From: Peribacillus muralis
GTDB taxonomy: Bacteria; Bacillota; Bacilli; Bacillales; DSM-1321
NCBI RefSeq assembly: GCF_001439925.1
Contig: NZ_LMBV01000002.1
Coordinates: forward strand, 137,580-201,579
Reading direction: 5' to 3'
Length of the DNA: 64,000 nucleotides
A model generated the notes under the pieces. It saw only the letters and a program-made list of their open reading frames with translations, was not told where the DNA came from and did not search any database. The translations under genes were made by a program, and so were the position numbers. Of the stretch, positions 35,393 through 43,460 are shown piece after piece (the stretch's first letter is position 1; each line of letters begins with the position of its first letter).

Positions 35393-35478
35393 TGAATACA
35401 CCACCACAAACTGTCGGCAATCTGGATTATCTTCATTTTCATGCAGAGTGGACTGAAAACCAAAATCAAAGCTTTCCC

Positions 35479-35505
35479 TAAATATAAAACCGTAATTACC
35501 GATAT
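35479..35505 (+). promoter_or_regulatory. Sigma-D promoter of the flaG-fliD-fliS-fliT operon
   Basis: TAAA at 35479-35482, 15 nt, then ACCGATAT at 35498-35505: one mismatch to the sigma-D consensus. It lies 35 bp upstream of the ATG at 35540 and inside a longer open frame, which shows that the longer frame is not the real start. Confidence 0.85.
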
Positions 35506-35539
35506 AAAAAATAAAGACATCATATTGGGGGCTATTTAT

Positions 35540-35899
35540 ATGCTGGAGAGTTTGTCCACGAATATTCTTTCCTCACAACTTAGAACAGCCATCTCGGACG
35601 GAATCAGTTCTTACTATCAAAGAGAAATCAATACAGTTGCTTATTCGGAACAAAGTGTGGAAAGCAATCAGCCTACAAAGGAAAAGGTTCAAGAAGTGGT
35701 GGAGAGCTTAAACACCTTTCTAAACCCAACACATACGGCGGTTCGCTTTGAGTATCACGAGAAGCTGAATGAGTATTATGTCAAGGTGGTCGATGATGTA
35801 ACGGATGAGACGATCAGGGAGATCCCGCCTAAGAAATTATTGGATTATTATGCGGCAATGACGGAGTTTGTCGGGATTATGGTGGATGAAAAAATATAA
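35540..35899 (+). CDS. flaG: FlaG family flagellar protein
   Basis: The 119-residue product from ATG 35540 has a variable N-terminus and a conserved C-terminal FlaG domain (VVESLNTFL, FEYHEKLNEYYVKVVDD, IREIPPKKLLDYYAAMTEFVG). FlaG homologues affect filament length or cap function; the mechanism is unclear. An open frame extends upstream to 35441, but the sigma-D promoter lies within it. The ribosome site (TTGGGGG) is weak. fliD follows after 11 nt. Confidence 0.9.
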   Translation: MLESLSTNILSSQLRTAISDGISSYYQREINTVAYSEQSVESNQPTKEKVQEVVESLNTFLNPTHTAVRFEYHEKLNEYYVKVVDDVTDETIREIPPKKLLDYYAAMTEFVGIMVDEKI

Positions 35900-35910
35900 G
35901 TGGGTGATCA

Positions 35911-37422
35911 ATGGTGGTACGAGTAAGTGGTTTAGCAAGTGGAATGGATATAGATGATATAGTTAAAAGCATGATGCAGGCGGAACGGGTGCCTTTGGAT
36001 AAGTTAACACAGAAAAAGCAGTCCTCCGAATGGCAGCGCGATGATTACCGCTCGATCAATACAGCTTTATCGGAATTGGATACGCTCATTCGAGATGGGA
36101 TTGGGAAAATATCCTCTTTCATTAAAAAGAAGGTATCGGTTTCGAATCCAGATGCAATATCCGTGAAAAATATAAATTCAACTACTGATTTTACCGGGAA
36201 TATTAAGGTGAACAGTCTTGCCAAGGCAGCAACCATGTCTAGTACGGAAAAAACGGCTGTTACTGACGCGAAAAAGAAACTGTCGGAATTAGGCTTCACG
36301 ACGCCTCAAGAGATTACGATATTAGCGGTTAATAAAGAGGGCGGCTTTGATACGGTAGATAATGACGGAGTAACGCCTAAGCCGTATACACTTACGCTTA
36401 ATGCCGAAGATACGCTAGAGAGTGTCATCAATAAAATTAATGCAAACTCTGGGGTCACGCTGTTTTTTGATCAAAATTCGCAAAACTTTTCGATTACCGC
36501 TAAAAATACCGGTGATGTAAAAGATGGTCCTGAAATTAAACTGGGCGGCAGCGGAGATTTTTTTGCTGCGTTAAAACTGAGCAGCAACAACGAAGAAGCT
36601 GGCGGAACAAAAGGGGAAAATGTATCGATTACGTATAATGGCCTGGACATTTCCCGCCCTTCGAATACGTTCCAAATCAATGGAGCGGAAATAACGGTCA
36701 AGCAGAAAACGATGGATACCGTGACTTTCTCATCAACGGCTGATGTGGATGCCATTTTGGACACGGTCACGCAGTTCGTGAACAAATACAACGAAATCAT
36801 TAAAAAGGTCCAGGATAAAACAGGTGAAGCAAAATATCGCTCCTTCACTCCGCTGACTGCCGAGCAAAAGAAGGCAATGACAGAGGATGAAGTGAAGCTT
36901 TGGGAAGAAAAAGCGAAGAGCGGTACGCTAAGAAGTAATTCGACATTAAAAAGTCTTCTGACCACGATGCGGTCTTCCTTGTATACCGCTGTGGATGGAA
37001 TCACGGGAAAAAACAACCTTAGCAGCCTAGGCATTACCACGACCAAGAATTACTTGGAGGGCGGCAAATTAACGATTGATGAGGACAAGCTTAGAGCAGT
37101 GATTAGTGAGGATCCCAATGCGATTTATAATATGTTCATGGCTGATGGTTCGGAAAAAAGCGACAAAGGTCTGGCTCGCCGTTTGCGTGATGATATACAA
37201 TCTTCCATGAAGGTTATTACGGAAAAGGCCGGGAAGGCTGGATTTGTTAATAACTCGTTTACCATCGGGAAGCTGGTTAATGGATTGGATACCCGGATTT
37301 CAACATTTGAAGCAAAGTTAACGAAATTGGAATCGCGCTACTATAGTCAGTTCACGGCGATGGAAAAAGCGATTCAAAAGGCGAACAGCCAAAGTGCATC
37401 GTTAGCTTCTTATTTTAGTTAA
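35911..37422 (+). CDS. fliD: Flagellar filament cap protein FliD (HAP2)
   Basis: FliD caps the growing filament and helps flagellin polymerise. The 503-residue protein opens with VRVSGLASGMDIDDIVKSMMQAERVPLDKL, the FliD_N signature. It has central D2/D3 domains and ends with the FliD_C coiled region (FVNNSFTIGKLVNGLDTRISTFEAKLTKLESRYYSQFTAME, cited in part). Length is close to B. subtilis FliD (498). The gene is second in the sigma-D operon. Confidence 0.95.
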   Translation: MVVRVSGLASGMDIDDIVKSMMQAERVPLDKLTQKKQSSEWQRDDYRSINTALSELDTLIRDGIGKISSFIKKKVSVSNPDAISVKNINSTTDFTGNIKVNSLAKAATMSSTEKTAVTDAKKKLSELGFTTPQEITILAVNKEGGFDTVDNDGVTPKPYTLTLNAEDTLESVINKINANSGVTLFFDQNSQNFSITAKNTGDVKDGPEIKLGGSGDFFAALKLSSNNEEAGGTKGENVSITYNGLDISRPSNTFQINGAEITVKQKTMDTVTFSSTADVDAILDTVTQFVNKYNEIIKKVQDKTGEAKYRSFTPLTAEQKKAMTEDEVKLWEEKAKSGTLRSNSTLKSLLTTMRSSLYTAVDGITGKNNLSSLGITTTKNYLEGGKLTIDEDKLRAVISEDPNAIYNMFMADGSEKSDKGLARRLRDDIQSSMKVITEKAGKAGFVNNSFTIGKLVNGLDTRISTFEAKLTKLESRYYSQFTAMEKAIQKANSQSASLASYFS

Positions 37423-37446
37423 GGTAAGTCGGAAAGGAAGATAAAT

Positions 37447-37848
37447 ATGGCGATGAATAATCCTTATCAATCGTATCAACAAAATTCGGTCAATACAGCA
37501 TCTCCGGGAGAGCTGACATTAATGCTGTACAATGGCTGCCTGAAGTTCATCACGCTCGGGCGGAAGGCAATCGAAGCGGGGAATATCGAAGCGAAAAATA
37601 CGAACATCATCAAGGCGCAAAACATCATCCATGAATTGATGGTGACGCTGAACATGGACTTTGTGGTATCCAAGGAAATGATGAGTTTGTATGATTTCAT
37701 GAATCGCCGCCTGATAGAGGCAAATTTGAAAAATGATGTTGCTGCCTTGGACGAGGTGGAAGGACTCGTCACTGACTTCCGTAATACATGGAAGGAAGTC
37801 ATTCAAATCAATCGAAAAAAACAATTCAGCCAAAGCGGGCAAGTGTAA
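37447..37848 (+). CDS. fliS: Flagellin export chaperone FliS
   Basis: FliS binds the C-terminal D0 helix of flagellin in the cytoplasm, prevents early polymerisation and in B. subtilis also enhances the flagellin-FliW interaction. The 133-residue helical protein begins NPYQSYQQNSVNTASPGELTLMLYNGC, the family signature. Its client site is the flagellin tail that the hag intron would duplicate. The ATG follows GGAAAGGAAG. Confidence 0.95.
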   Translation: MAMNNPYQSYQQNSVNTASPGELTLMLYNGCLKFITLGRKAIEAGNIEAKNTNIIKAQNIIHELMVTLNMDFVVSKEMMSLYDFMNRRLIEANLKNDVAALDEVEGLVTDFRNTWKEVIQINRKKQFSQSGQV

Positions 37849-38189
37849 TGATTCAAGCCTTTCATGACTTGACTGCCGAATTACTTGCCGTTCTGGAGGA
37901 TATGACGTTTGCAGAACGTCAGGACAAGATAGAAAGCATCACCGAGCTGATTGAGCGGCGGGAGTACATCTTAGTACAAATCAAGCCGCCCTTTACTGAT
38001 GCAGAGCAGCAGCTAGGACGCAGAACGATGGTGCTCAATCAACAGATCGATAGCTTGCTGAAGCTTCAAAAGCAAGAAATACAGCGGGACATCCTGGAAA
38101 TAAACAAAAAGAAAAAATCATCCAATAAATATATGAACCCTTATGAAAGTCTATCAATCGATGGCATGTTCTATGATAAAAGAAACTGA
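37848..38189 (+). CDS. fliT: FliT-like flagellar chaperone
   Basis: The ATG at 37848 overlaps the fliS stop (TAATG); a longer frame inside fliS is a shadow. The 113-residue helical protein has the position and size of B. subtilis FliT (113), a chaperone of FliD. It has a basic, Lys-rich C-terminal third with KKKKSSNKYMNPY. Sequence conservation in this family is low, so the call leans on position. Confidence 0.85.
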   Translation: MIQAFHDLTAELLAVLEDMTFAERQDKIESITELIERREYILVQIKPPFTDAEQQLGRRTMVLNQQIDSLLKLQKQEIQRDILEINKKKKSSNKYMNPYESLSIDGMFYDKRN

Positions 38190-38195
38190 TTACCC

Positions 38196-38222
38196 AACCG
38201 TTTGGATTCCAAACGGTTTTTA
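38196..38222 (+). terminator. Terminator of the flaG-fliDST operon
   Basis: A 10-bp hairpin (AACCGTTTGG/CCAAACGGTT) is followed by TTTTT. Confidence 0.9.
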
Positions 38223-38369
38223 TGTTAAAAATATTTAAATTTTCTGTAAATATTTTAGCCTTTATTTTTTCCTTATGGCTAGGCATTTGTTATAATGAAG
38301 TCAGGGTAGACATCAACCCTTTAAAACCTTCCGACAATTGTTTTAAAATTTCGACATATTTCATGATGT

Positions 38370-38395
38370 GTTTCTAAAGGGAACCGGAGGGGTAT
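38370..38395 (+). promoter_or_regulatory. Sigma-B type promoter of hpf
   Basis: GTTTCT at 38370-38375, a 14-nt spacer and GGGTAT at 38390-38395 fit the sigma-B pattern GTTTAA-N12-15-GGGTAT. In B. subtilis the same gene (yvyD) is known to be under sigma-B and sigma-H control. Confidence 0.72.
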
Positions 38396-38441
38396 TGTAG
38401 AATCTAACTGTTATAGTCTTATTTTAAGGAGGACTCACTTT

Positions 38442-38999
38442 ATGAATTACAACGTACGCGGTGAAAACATTGAGGTAACTCCAGCAATTCGAGAATACGT
38501 CGAAAAGAAAATTGGCAAGTTAGAACGATATTTTAACAATACACCAGATGCAAATGTGTTAGTTAATTTGAAAGTGAACAATAATACATCCAAGGTCGAA
38601 GTGACGATTCCTATGCAGAATTTGGTTCTTCGTGCTGAAGAGGAAAATGCGGATATGTATGCTGCCATTGACTTGATCAATGATAAGCTTGAACGCCAAA
38701 TTCGTAAACATAAAACGAAGGTCAATCGTAAATTCAGAAACAATTTATCAACGACTCCTGAAGCATTTGCCTTCAATACGGACGTTGACGAAGTGGTCGA
38801 TGAATTCGAAGAAGAGAATGATGTTGAAGTGGTCCGCAACAAGCGCTTTGATTTAAAGCCGATGGACAGTGAAGAAGCGATTTTGCAAATGAATATGCTT
38901 GGTCACAGCTTCTTCGTTTACACGAATGCAGATACGAACACAACGAACGTCGTATACCGTCGTAAAGATGGACGTTACGGCTTGATCGAACCTAGCTAA
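38442..38999 (+). CDS. hpf: Long-form ribosome hibernation promoting factor
   Basis: HPF binds the 30S decoding region and pairs ribosomes into inactive 100S dimers in stress or stationary phase. The 185-residue protein has the N-terminal S30AE domain (about 1-100; NYNVRGENIEVTPAIREYVEKK, cited in part) and the C-terminal dimerisation domain (about 125-185; RNKRFDLKPMDSEEAI...GHSFFVY...RKDGRYGLIEP). A strong AAGGAGG precedes the ATG. It is monocistronic. Confidence 0.96.
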   Translation: MNYNVRGENIEVTPAIREYVEKKIGKLERYFNNTPDANVLVNLKVNNNTSKVEVTIPMQNLVLRAEEENADMYAAIDLINDKLERQIRKHKTKVNRKFRNNLSTTPEAFAFNTDVDEVVDEFEEENDVEVVRNKRFDLKPMDSEEAILQMNMLGHSFFVYTNADTNTTNVVYRRKDGRYGLIEPS

Positions 39000-39016
39000 A
39001 TCTGAATCTATCAACT

Positions 39017-39050
39017 AAAGCACAGCCCAGTCATTGGGTTGTGCTTTTTG
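39017..39050 (+). terminator. Terminator of hpf
   Basis: The hairpin AAAGCACAGCCCA/TGGGTTGTGCTTT is followed by a short T tract. Confidence 0.9.
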
Positions 39051-39141
39051 GCGTCGTGTTAGATTGATAGAGCTTTTCTTCACGGGAAAATGGCGAAGTC
39101 CAGCGTTCACTTCATCATGCAATATGTCTATTGTTTCATTT

Positions 39142-39267
39142 ATAGAACGTATATTGTTCTTTATTAAGATAAATAGTTAGTTATGCCCATGTTAAGGAAT
39201 CTTTCTTTTGTACTATACTTAAGTTGTTCGTTCTTTAAATAGAACGTTATGTTATTTTTTAAAGAAC
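39142..39267 (+). promoter_or_regulatory. Cluster of SinR-type operator sites (GTTCTTT)
   Basis: The SinR consensus is GTTCTYT. Exact GTTCTTT occurs at 39156-39162 and 39230-39236, and its complement AAAGAAC at 39261-39267. Two more near-matches (ATAGAAC, i.e. GTTCTAT on the other strand) at 39142-39148 and 39239-39245 form inverted pairs with them (AGAAC-N7-GTTCT and GTTCT-N6-AGAAC). A TATACT at 39214-39219 could be the -10 of the downstream gene, placing sites on both sides of it. A sinR gene lies only 0.8 kb away. Confidence 0.65.
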
Positions 39268-39298
39268 AACTGAAGCGAGGTGCAGAGGGGTTGATAGT

Positions 39299-39496
39299 TT
39301 GTATCAGAAGAATTGCCATAAATGCCGACGGGCTTCTTTTAGCAGTGCAGAATATGGGGAGTGGCTTTGCCCAACCTGCGGTGATGACCTGACTGTGCAA
39401 AAAGCCTTGGATCCGCTAGTGATGGAGAGAGTTAATGGGCTTCATCAACAGAATAAGAAGAGCGATATATACCGTTTCATAAAAAGAAGTAAATGA
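39299..39496 (+). CDS. Small zinc-ribbon protein of unknown function
   Basis: The 65-residue product starts at a TTG with GAGGGG eight nt upstream. It has two Cys pairs, CHKC and CPTC, 18-20 residues apart, typical of a zinc ribbon, then a polar helical C-terminus ending DIYRFIKRSK. No signal peptide or membrane segment is seen. I do not recognise the family. The SinR-type sites in its promoter region suggest control with biofilm genes, but that is inference. Confidence 0.7.
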   Translation: MYQKNCHKCRRASFSSAEYGEWLCPTCGDDLTVQKALDPLVMERVNGLHQQNKKSDIYRFIKRSK

Positions 39497-39569
39497 TAGG
39501 TATGCAAAAAACACTTAAAGTTTATGCTGAATTTTCTTAATATTGTAATATTTTGTCGGATAAAATTTT

Positions 39570-39630
39570 TTGCTTTTTGCTAGTTTAGCGACATAATATA
39601 ACAATATATGGTGCAAGTATCCGGTATAAT
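39570..39630 (+). promoter_or_regulatory. Possible promoters and Spo0A-like boxes upstream of sinI
   Basis: Two candidate promoters are seen: TTGCTT (39570-39575) with TAATAT (39594-39599) at 18-nt spacing, and a TATAAT (39625-39630) without a good -35, which would start RNA shortly before the riboswitch. TTTTGTCGGA near 39551-39560 and GCGACA (39588-39593, TGTCGC on the other strand) are one or two bases off the Spo0A box TGTCGAA. B. subtilis sinI is activated by Spo0A-P. Confidence 0.4.
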
Positions 39631-39654
39631 ATGTTTATAAGCAATGTATTTGGT

Positions 39655-39763
39655 AATAGGTACCACGACAAAGGCAAACTTATTGAAAGATAAGGGCGCA
39701 AAGGCACAGGTCTAAGGTCCGCTAGACTAAGATGGCTGGTCTGCCTGAAATACAAAGGTATTT
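39655..39763 (+). ncRNA. Class I cyclic-di-GMP riboswitch (GEMM-I)
   Basis: The aptamer reads CACGACAAAGGCAAAC, then a CTTAT-TGAAAG-ATAAG stem with a GAAA tetraloop, GGGCGCAAAGGCAC, AGGTCTAAGG, a variable hairpin and AAGATGGCTGGTCTGCC. These match the conserved GEMM-I blocks (GGGCAAACC, GAAA loop, GACGCAAAGCC, GGCCUAA and the AGCCxGGUUGCC closing strand) in order and spacing. An AAATAC-AAAG-GTATTT hairpin follows at 39748-39763, directly before the AGGAGG (39765-39770) of sinI. It lacks a T-run, so control of translation initiation is more likely than termination. ON or OFF cannot be decided by eye. Confidence 0.9.
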
Positions 39764-39775
39764 TAGGAGGTATAG

Positions 39776-39922
39776 ATGAGGGTGGTTAAAATGGAAATGG
39801 ATCAGGAATGGGTCGAGTTAATTTCAGAAGCACGGAACTTGGGTTTTAAAAAAGAGGAAATTAGTGCTTTTTTTGAACGAAAATGCCTTGAGGTTCCATT
39901 AGAGGAGAGAGATGGAAGCTAA
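39776..39922 (+). CDS. sinI: SinI-type antirepressor
   Basis: SinI binds SinR and frees its operators, switching cells to matrix production. This 48-residue gene has AGGAGG five nt before its ATG. Its core EMDQEWVELISEARNLGF, then KKEEISAFFERK, lines up with B. subtilis SinI (ELDQEWVELMVEAKEANISPEEIRKYL, 57 residues), including the helix that heterodimerises with SinR. The C-terminal extension is shorter and unrelated. It is preceded by a c-di-GMP riboswitch and faces a convergent sinR 120 bp downstream, unlike the tandem sinIR operon of B. subtilis. A SlrA-like paralogue is the main alternative reading. Confidence 0.88.
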   Translation: MRVVKMEMDQEWVELISEARNLGFKKEEISAFFERKCLEVPLEERDGS

Positions 39923-39933
39923 TTACAAAACAA

Positions 39934-39963
39934 CCCTATAAACAGCGGGTGTTTATAGGGCTA
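39934..39963 (+). terminator. Hairpin between convergent sinI and sinR
   Basis: The 11-bp hairpin CCCTATAAACA/TGTTTATAGGG is followed by a poor T tract on either strand. It probably ends sinI and may also end sinR. Confidence 0.65.
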
Positions 39964-40045
39964 ATTATTCCCAAGTAGATTTCAGTATGTATAGCTCATT
40001 CAAGCTGTTTAGGTCAGGATTATGTAGGGTCAGGTTAATTAACCT

Positions 40046-40369
40046 CTACTCTTCTTTATCTTTTCTCCATTTATTAAACTCGATGAATTCCCTGAATTGT
40101 TGTTTCGAAACGCCCGAATTCATAGCTTCCTCTACGATTCTCATCCAGTCATTATCCAAGGTTTCCTTGTTTGGTGCATCGTATAGGAGGGCATCAACAG
40201 GGATGTTAAGTACGACGGAGATTTTTTCTAGAAATTGAATGGAAGGGTTCGTTTGTAAGTTACGCTCTAGCGAACTTAAGTAAGACTTTGCCACCCCGGC
40301 TTTATCGGCAAGTTCGGTCATTGACATTTTCTTTTCTTCCCGCAGTTTTTTTACGCGTTCACCAATCAT
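40046..40369 (-). CDS. sinR: Biofilm master repressor SinR
   Basis: SinR represses matrix genes and, with partners, motility and autolysin genes in B. subtilis. The ATG at 40369 follows GAGGTGG; a frame from 40387 overlaps it. The 107-residue protein has an N-terminal HTH (MIGERVKKLREEKKMSMTEL, then AGVAKSYLSSLERN) and the characteristic QTNPSIQFLEKIS segment. The C-terminal helical hairpin (NDWMRIVEEAM-SGVSKQQFREFIEFNKWRK) is the SinI/tetramer interface. It nearly matches B. subtilis SinR (111) throughout. A GTTCTAT at 40388-40394 next to its ribosome site suggests possible autoregulation. Confidence 0.94.
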   Translation of the reverse strand: MIGERVKKLREEKKMSMTELADKAGVAKSYLSSLERNLQTNPSIQFLEKISVVLNIPVDALLYDAPNKETLDNDWMRIVEEAMNSGVSKQQFREFIEFNKWRKDKEE

Positions 40370-40394
40370 AATACCACCTCGAAACATGTTCTAT

Positions 40395-40778
40395 TTATCT
40401 TCTACTTTTAATGTTTAGTAGCCCACCTTAAAAAATTCAAACATGAAGCCCGTAAGGTTGATATACCTTGACAGCTATCGCTACGGCTTAGGCAGAATAA
40501 TTAAGTGATGGAAGGGTAAGGATTATCCACATTTGCATTTGGAATGGTGGGGAGTTTCCATATATTATTTATACTTCCTCCTATTTTAACAGTTTTCCTC
40601 CTCATTTATCCATTGTTTTTCGCAAGAATTGAATTCGGATCAAGTGACATGAAGTTGTACCTCTAGGATAGAAGTGGTAAAATTAAGCGTAGATTGGGAA
40701 TAATAGAAGTGCATTTCTTCTTATTTATATGAAATTTGTCAATGGATGATCACTACCATAATAGAGGAGCGTTATTGA
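40395..40778. other. Intergenic region between divergent sinR and secA
   Basis: About 390 bp. A TTGACA at 40468-40473 could be a -35 element for secA, but no well-spaced -10 follows. Nested imperfect inverted repeats are present: AAGCC-GTA/TAC-GCTT (40446-40490) around AAGGT/ACCTT. No gene or known RNA is recognised. Confidence 0.4.
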
Positions 40779-43292
40779 ATGCTTAATATATTGAATAAAG
40801 TTTTTGATCCGAATAAGCGAGAAATTAAACGTCTGGAAAAGATCGCTGATCAAGTCGAGGCGCTGGCTGATGGGACGGCCGCATTATCGGACGAACAGCT
40901 GCGTGCCAAAACGGGGGAGTTTAAAGAGCGCTACCAAAACGGGGAAACCGTCGATGATTTGCTCGTAGAGGCTTTTGCGGTCGCCCGTGAAGGAGCGAAA
41001 CGTGCTCTTGGTTTATATCCTTACCGTGTTCAAATCATGGGTGGGGCATCGCTTCATGATGGGAATATCTCAGAGATGAAAACAGGGGAAGGTAAAACAT
41101 TAACATCCACGATGCCGGTTTATTTAAACGCGCTTACTGGTAAAGGTGTACATGTCGTTACAGTCAATGAATATTTGGCCCACCGTGATGCTTCCGAGAT
41201 GGGTGTTTTGTTTGACTTCCTTGGTTTGTCCGTCGGACTGAACCTGAACAGCCATTCAAAGGATGAAAAACAAGAGGCGTATAATGCCGATGTTACGTAT
41301 AGCACGAATAATGAGTTAGGCTTTGATTACTTGCGTGACAATATGGTGTTATATAAAGAACAAATGGTCCAGCGGCCTTTGCATTTTGCTGTCATCGATG
41401 AAGTCGATTCGATTTTAATTGATGAGGCCAGAACGCCGTTGATCATCTCCGGTTCTGCACAAAAATCGGCCCAGCTTTATATCCAGGCCAATGCGTTTGT
41501 CAGAACGCTGCAAAAAGAAAAGGATTATACGTATGATGAAAAGACAAAAGGTGTACAGCTAACCGAGGATGGCATGAACCGTGCCGAAAAAGCGTTCAAT
41601 ATCGATAACTTGTTTGATATTAGCCACGTTACTTTGAACCATCATATCAACCAGGCATTGAAGGCACATGTTTCCATGCATTTAGATGTGGATTATGTCG
41701 TTCAGGAAGGCGAGATCGTCATCGTTGATCAATTCACCGGCCGGTTGATGAAAGGGCGTCGTTACAGTGAAGGCCTCCATCAGGCGATTGAAGCGAAAGA
41801 GGGTCTTGAAATTCAGAATGAAAGCATGACGCTTGCGACGATCACGTTCCAGAATTACTTCCGGATGTACGAAAAACTTTCCGGCATGACTGGTACAGCC
41901 AAAACGGAAGAAGAGGAATTCCGCAATATCTACAATATGAATGTCATTGCGATCCCGACAAACAGGAACATCATTAGGGATGACAGGGCCGATCTAATTT
42001 ATGCGTCAACTGATGGTAAATTCCGGGCAGTTGTTGAAGACATCGCCGAAAGGTATGCATTGGGTCAGCCTGTGCTAGTCGGAACGGTTGCTATTGAAAC
42101 GTCGGAAGTCATTTCAGCTTATTTATCTAAAAAGGGGATACCTCACGATGTCTTGAATGCGAAGAATCATGAGCGTGAAGCTGATATCATTGCCAATGCT
42201 GGTAATCAAGGTTCCGTTACGATCGCTACGAACATGGCTGGGCGTGGTACGGATATCAAGCTTGGAGAAGGTGTCAAGGACCTAGGCGGACTTGCTGTCA
42301 TCGGTACGGAGCGCCATGAAAGCAGGCGTATCGATAATCAGTTGCGTGGTCGTTCGGGCCGTCAAGGAGATCCAGGGGTCACACAATTTTATTTATCAAT
42401 GGAAGATGAATTGATGCGCCGTTTCGGCTCCGATAATATGAAAAACATGATGGCACGTCTCGGTATGGATGATTCCCAGCCAATCCAAAGCAAGATGGTG
42501 ACTCGTGCCGTTGAATCTGCGCAGAAACGAGTCGAAGGCAATAACTTCGATTCACGTAAGCAATTACTGCAATATGATGATGTTCTTCGCCAACAACGGG
42601 AAATTATCTATAAGCAACGTTTCGATGTGATGGAAAGTGAAAATCTACGTGAAATCGTCGAAACGATGATAGCGGCCTCCATCCAGCGCAATGTGCCAGC
42701 ATTTGCACCGATGGGTGATGAGGAAGGCTGGAACCTGCAGGGCCTTGTCGATTACTTGAACGGCAACTTATTCGATGAGGGATCGATCACCGTAGCTGAT
42801 TTAGAAGGAAAAGATGAAGCGGAATTGGTTGAATTCATTTTAGCCAAGGTGAAAGATGACTATGACGAAAAAGAAGAAGAGCTATCTGAAGAGCAAATGC
42901 GTGAATTCGAAAAGGTCATCGTTCTACGTGCGGTCGACAGTAAATGGATGGATCATATCGATGCGATGGAGCAATTGCGCCAAGGGATTCACCTTCGTGC
43001 TTATGGACAAATCGATCCGCTGCGCGAATATCAATCAGAGGGCTTTGCCATGTTTGAGGCGATGATAGCCTCCATGGAGGACGAAGTCGCTAAATACATC
43101 ATGAAAGCTGAAATCCGCAATAATTTAGAGCGGACGGAAGTCATAAAAGGACAAGCGGTAAACCCGAAGGAAGAAGATGGAGGCAAAGTGAAAAAGGCCC
43201 CGTCCCGTAAAAAGGAAGACGTTGGGAGAAATGCGCTTTGTCCTTGCGGCAGCGGTAAAAAATATAAGAATTGCCATGGCAGTGTAGGCTAA
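40779..43292 (+). CDS. secA: Preprotein translocase ATPase SecA
   Basis: SecA drives secretion through SecYEG. The 837-residue protein has the N-terminal [17 protein letters not shown] start, Walker [10 protein letters not shown], Walker [28 protein letters not shown], the helicase [10 protein letters not shown] and the C-terminal zinc/SecB-type tail [14 protein letters not shown]. Length matches B. subtilis SecA (841). It is followed by a terminator and then prfB, the conserved order in Bacillus. Confidence 0.97.
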   Translation: MLNILNKVFDPNKREIKRLEKIADQVEALADGTAALSDEQLRAKTGEFKERYQNGETVDDLLVEAFAVAREGAKRALGLYPYRVQIMGGASLHDGNISEMKTGEGKTLTSTMPVYLNALTGKGVHVVTVNEYLAHRDASEMGVLFDFLGLSVGLNLNSHSKDEKQEAYNADVTYSTNNELGFDYLRDNMVLYKEQMVQRPLHFAVIDEVDSILIDEARTPLIISGSAQKSAQLYIQANAFVRTLQKEKDYTYDEKTKGVQLTEDGMNRAEKAFNIDNLFDISHVTLNHHINQALKAHVSMHLDVDYVVQEGEIVIVDQFTGRLMKGRRYSEGLHQAIEAKEGLEIQNESMTLATITFQNYFRMYEKLSGMTGTAKTEEEEFRNIYNMNVIAIPTNRNIIRDDRADLIYASTDGKFRAVVEDIAERYALGQPVLVGTVAIETSEVISAYLSKKGIPHDVLNAKNHEREADIIANAGNQGSVTIATNMAGRGTDIKLGEGVKDLGGLAVIGTERHESRRIDNQLRGRSGRQGDPGVTQFYLSMEDELMRRFGSDNMKNMMARLGMDDSQPIQSKMVTRAVESAQKRVEGNNFDSRKQLLQYDDVLRQQREIIYKQRFDVMESENLREIVETMIAASIQRNVPAFAPMGDEEGWNLQGLVDYLNGNLFDEGSITVADLEGKDEAELVEFILAKVKDDYDEKEEELSEEQMREFEKVIVLRAVDSKWMDHIDAMEQLRQGIHLRAYGQIDPLREYQSEGFAMFEAMIASMEDEVAKYIMKAEIRNNLERTEVIKGQAVNPKEEDGGKVKKAPSRKKEDVGRNALCPCGSGKKYKNCHGSVG

Positions 43293-43413
43293 TATTAGGT
43301 GTATAATGAATAAGGGACGGTTAAGTCAGGAACTTGCCGCCTCTTTTCATGTTTCGTTTGCATAAAGTTGTATATTTGCATATAGTTTGAAGAGGAATAA
43401 TGGTACTGAGGCG

Positions 43414-43436
43414 AATCCCTTTGTAGGGATTTTTTT
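43414..43436 (+). terminator. Short terminator between secA and prfB
   Basis: The 7-bp hairpin AATCCCT-TTGT-AGGGATT is followed by T-rich sequence. It lies 25 nt before prfB. Confidence 0.75.
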
Positions 43437-43460
43437 AACATACTTAATGAGGTGAAGGAA

